Source: Prevotellaceae bacterium | Lineage (GTDB): Bacteria > Bacteroidota > Bacteroidia > Bacteroidales > UBA932 | Assembly (NCBI GenBank): GCA_031268055.1 | Contig: JAIRXY010000057.1 | Span: 1 to 7,441, forward strand | Direction: 5' to 3' | Length of the DNA stretch: 7,441 nucleotides | Part shown: piece by piece, positions 6,594-7,441 of the stretch | Layout: every line of letters starts with the position of its first letter | Position numbering within the stretch: position 1 is the first letter of the stretch | Notes under the pieces: generated by a model | The model's database searches: none | The model's input: the letters and a program-made list of their open reading frames with translations, nothing else | Told to the model about the DNA's origin: nothing | Made by a program: the position numbers and the translations under genes

Positions 6594-7441
6594 ATGCAAA
6601 CCCCCATTAATGCCGGAACATTTAGCGCCGATTTTCAATACACGAACTCTCAAAACCTTGAAGATTTCACCAATAGCTATACAGGGCGTTCTACCAACGA
6701 CATATTCTACAAGTTTACCCTGACTAAAAGCATGAGCATAGTGATAAACCACTGCGGCTCGGCGGTTGATACCTACCTGCACTTGCTGGATGCTTCGGGC
6801 AATAGTATTGGTTCCAATGATGACTACTCCGGCGAAGGGGCATGCTCCAACACCTACCATTCCTACCTGAGAAAAAATTTGGCCGCGGGCACCTACTACG
6901 TGGTATCGGAAACTTTCAGCGCGACAAGCGGGGTGATACAGACTACTATTGTTGGGATGGAGAGCGAGAGCAAGTTTGGCTACCCCGACATACCCGATGC
7001 ATACAGCGCTGACCTTGTTGCGGTGGGAGGCGCTGCCGCAACGCTTGACGTTTCGGCAACAGGCGCCGCCACCTACACCATTCCCATAGAAGTTCCACCG
7101 GGCGTGGGCGGCATGCAGCCCTCGCTGGCCATAGCCTACAATAGCCAGTCGGGTAACGGCGTTGCGGGATGGGGGTGCAACCTTGCCGGCGTATCGGCCA
7201 TTACCTGCGCGCCAAAAAGCGTATACTACGACGGTACCGCCAAAGGCTTAACCCGCCTTGGCGACGAAGCTTACCTGCTTGACGGGCAGCGGCTTGTTCT
7301 CTACTCGGGCGCCGCCGGGCAAAATGGCGCCGTCTACTGCCCCGAAGCCGACCCATTTACCCGCGTAACGATGAAGGGCAGCTGCACCTCAACGGCGTGC
7401 AGCACATGGTTTGAGGTGCTAACCAAGGACGGCGTAAAGTA
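6501..7441 (+). CDS. 3' part of the frameshifted gene: repeat end, PPC-like repeat 4 and SpvB/TcaC-type domain (partial)
   Basis: Reading frame -1 relative to the upstream part and open to the window end. From 6501 it completes repeat 3 (LAAGTYYVVSETYN), then encodes repeat 4 with the same cysteine pair. A linker (SKFGYPDIPDAY, about 6969-7010) leads into an SpvB/TcaC N-terminal-like domain: ATYTIPIEVPPGVGGMQPSL, IAYNSQSGNGVAGWGCNLAG, then SVYYDG and DEAYLLDGQRLVL. Such domains begin large Bacteroidota proteins that usually continue into RHS/YD repeats and a variable C-terminus, and are related to Tc-toxin components. If translated alone, the first in-frame ATG is at 6594, without a signal peptide or Shine-Dalgarno sequence, so independent secretion is unlikely. 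Restoring one base would make one protein of at least 694 residues here. What follows the SpvB region lies outside the window. Confidence 0.85.
   Translation, partial: MAAGTYYVVSETYNATSGVIQTTIKTAAGENMQTPINAGTFSADFQYTNSQNLEDFTNSYTGRSTNDIFYKFTLTKSMSIVINHCGSAVDTYLHLLDASGNSIGSNDDYSGEGACSNTYHSYLRKNLAAGTYYVVSETFSATSGVIQTTIVGMESESKFGYPDIPDAYSADLVAVGGAAATLDVSATGAATYTIPIEVPPGVGGMQPSLAIAYNSQSGNGVAGWGCNLAGVSAITCAPKSVYYDGTAKGLTRLGDEAYLLDGQRLVLYSGAAGQNGAVYCPEADPFTRVTMKGSCTSTACSTWFEVLTKDGVK
6594..6971 (+). repeat. PPC-like tandem repeat 4 (about 378 nt, most divergent)
   Basis: Last direct repeat, the most divergent copy (NSIGSNDDYS in place of NRIDYNDDYS). Its end fades into the linker before the SpvB domain, so the right boundary is approximate. 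The intact LRKKNLAAG junction here shows the expected sequence at the site broken in repeat 3. Confidence 0.85.

Noticed and set aside
5461..6971. Possible CRISPR array or diversity-generating variable repeat
   Set aside because: The units are 378-nt coding repeats without spacers, differences are spread over many codon positions rather than at adenines, and no reverse transcriptase or cas gene is present in the window.

Overview
The window looks like a chromosome segment of an anaerobic member of the Bacteroidota, probably a Bacteroidales-type organism. The evidence is a type IX secretion (T9SS) C-terminal sorting domain, genes that mostly lack Shine-Dalgarno sequences and have A-rich leaders, one perfect TAnnTTTG-type -7 element, and an oxygen-sensitive flavin/iron-sulfur electron-transfer operon. 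The species cannot be named from the sequence.

Left part, minus strand (1-4372): five genes are read leftwards. The first four form a tight operon in the order flxD (MvhD-like [2Fe-2S] delta subunit), flxC (two ferredoxin clusters), flxB (HydB/AsrA-like iron-sulfur subunit) and flxA (FAD/NAD(P)-binding subunit with a C-terminal [2Fe-2S] site). Junctions are a 4-nt ATGA overlap, 5 nt and 11 nt. Together they look like the NAD(P)H-oxidising FlxABCD half of an Flx-Hdr (heterodisulfide-reductase-type) electron-bifurcating complex, but no hdrA, hdrB or hdrC is present here. After 67 nt without an obvious terminator comes pepT (tripeptide aminopeptidase), cut by the left window edge.

Middle (4373-4826): about 450 nt of AT-rich, apparently non-coding DNA separates the Flx operon from a divergent plus-strand locus. 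It holds a good -7 promoter element for flxD, a weaker candidate for the plus-strand genes, and short inverted repeats.

Right part, plus strand (4827-7441): a small exported protein joins a lone YD/RHS-like motif to a T9SS type A sorting domain. It is followed after 31 nt by a large secreted-protein gene with a signal peptide, four tandem copies of a 126-residue module resembling the bacterial pre-peptidase C-terminal (PPC) domain, and the start of an SpvB/TcaC-type domain, as at the N-terminus of large RHS/Tc-toxin-like proteins. This gene runs off the right edge. Its third repeat contains a one-base frameshift immediately after a run of eight A's. As written, the product stops after 399 residues, while the remaining frame stays open to the window end. 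The repeats are nearly identical in places and mosaic in pattern, which points to recent duplication and recombination.

The most interesting points are the frameshift at a slippery A8 tract between the adhesin-like repeats and the SpvB/RHS region, the mosaic repeat array, the small YD-T9SS protein beside it, and the Flx module without its Hdr partners.
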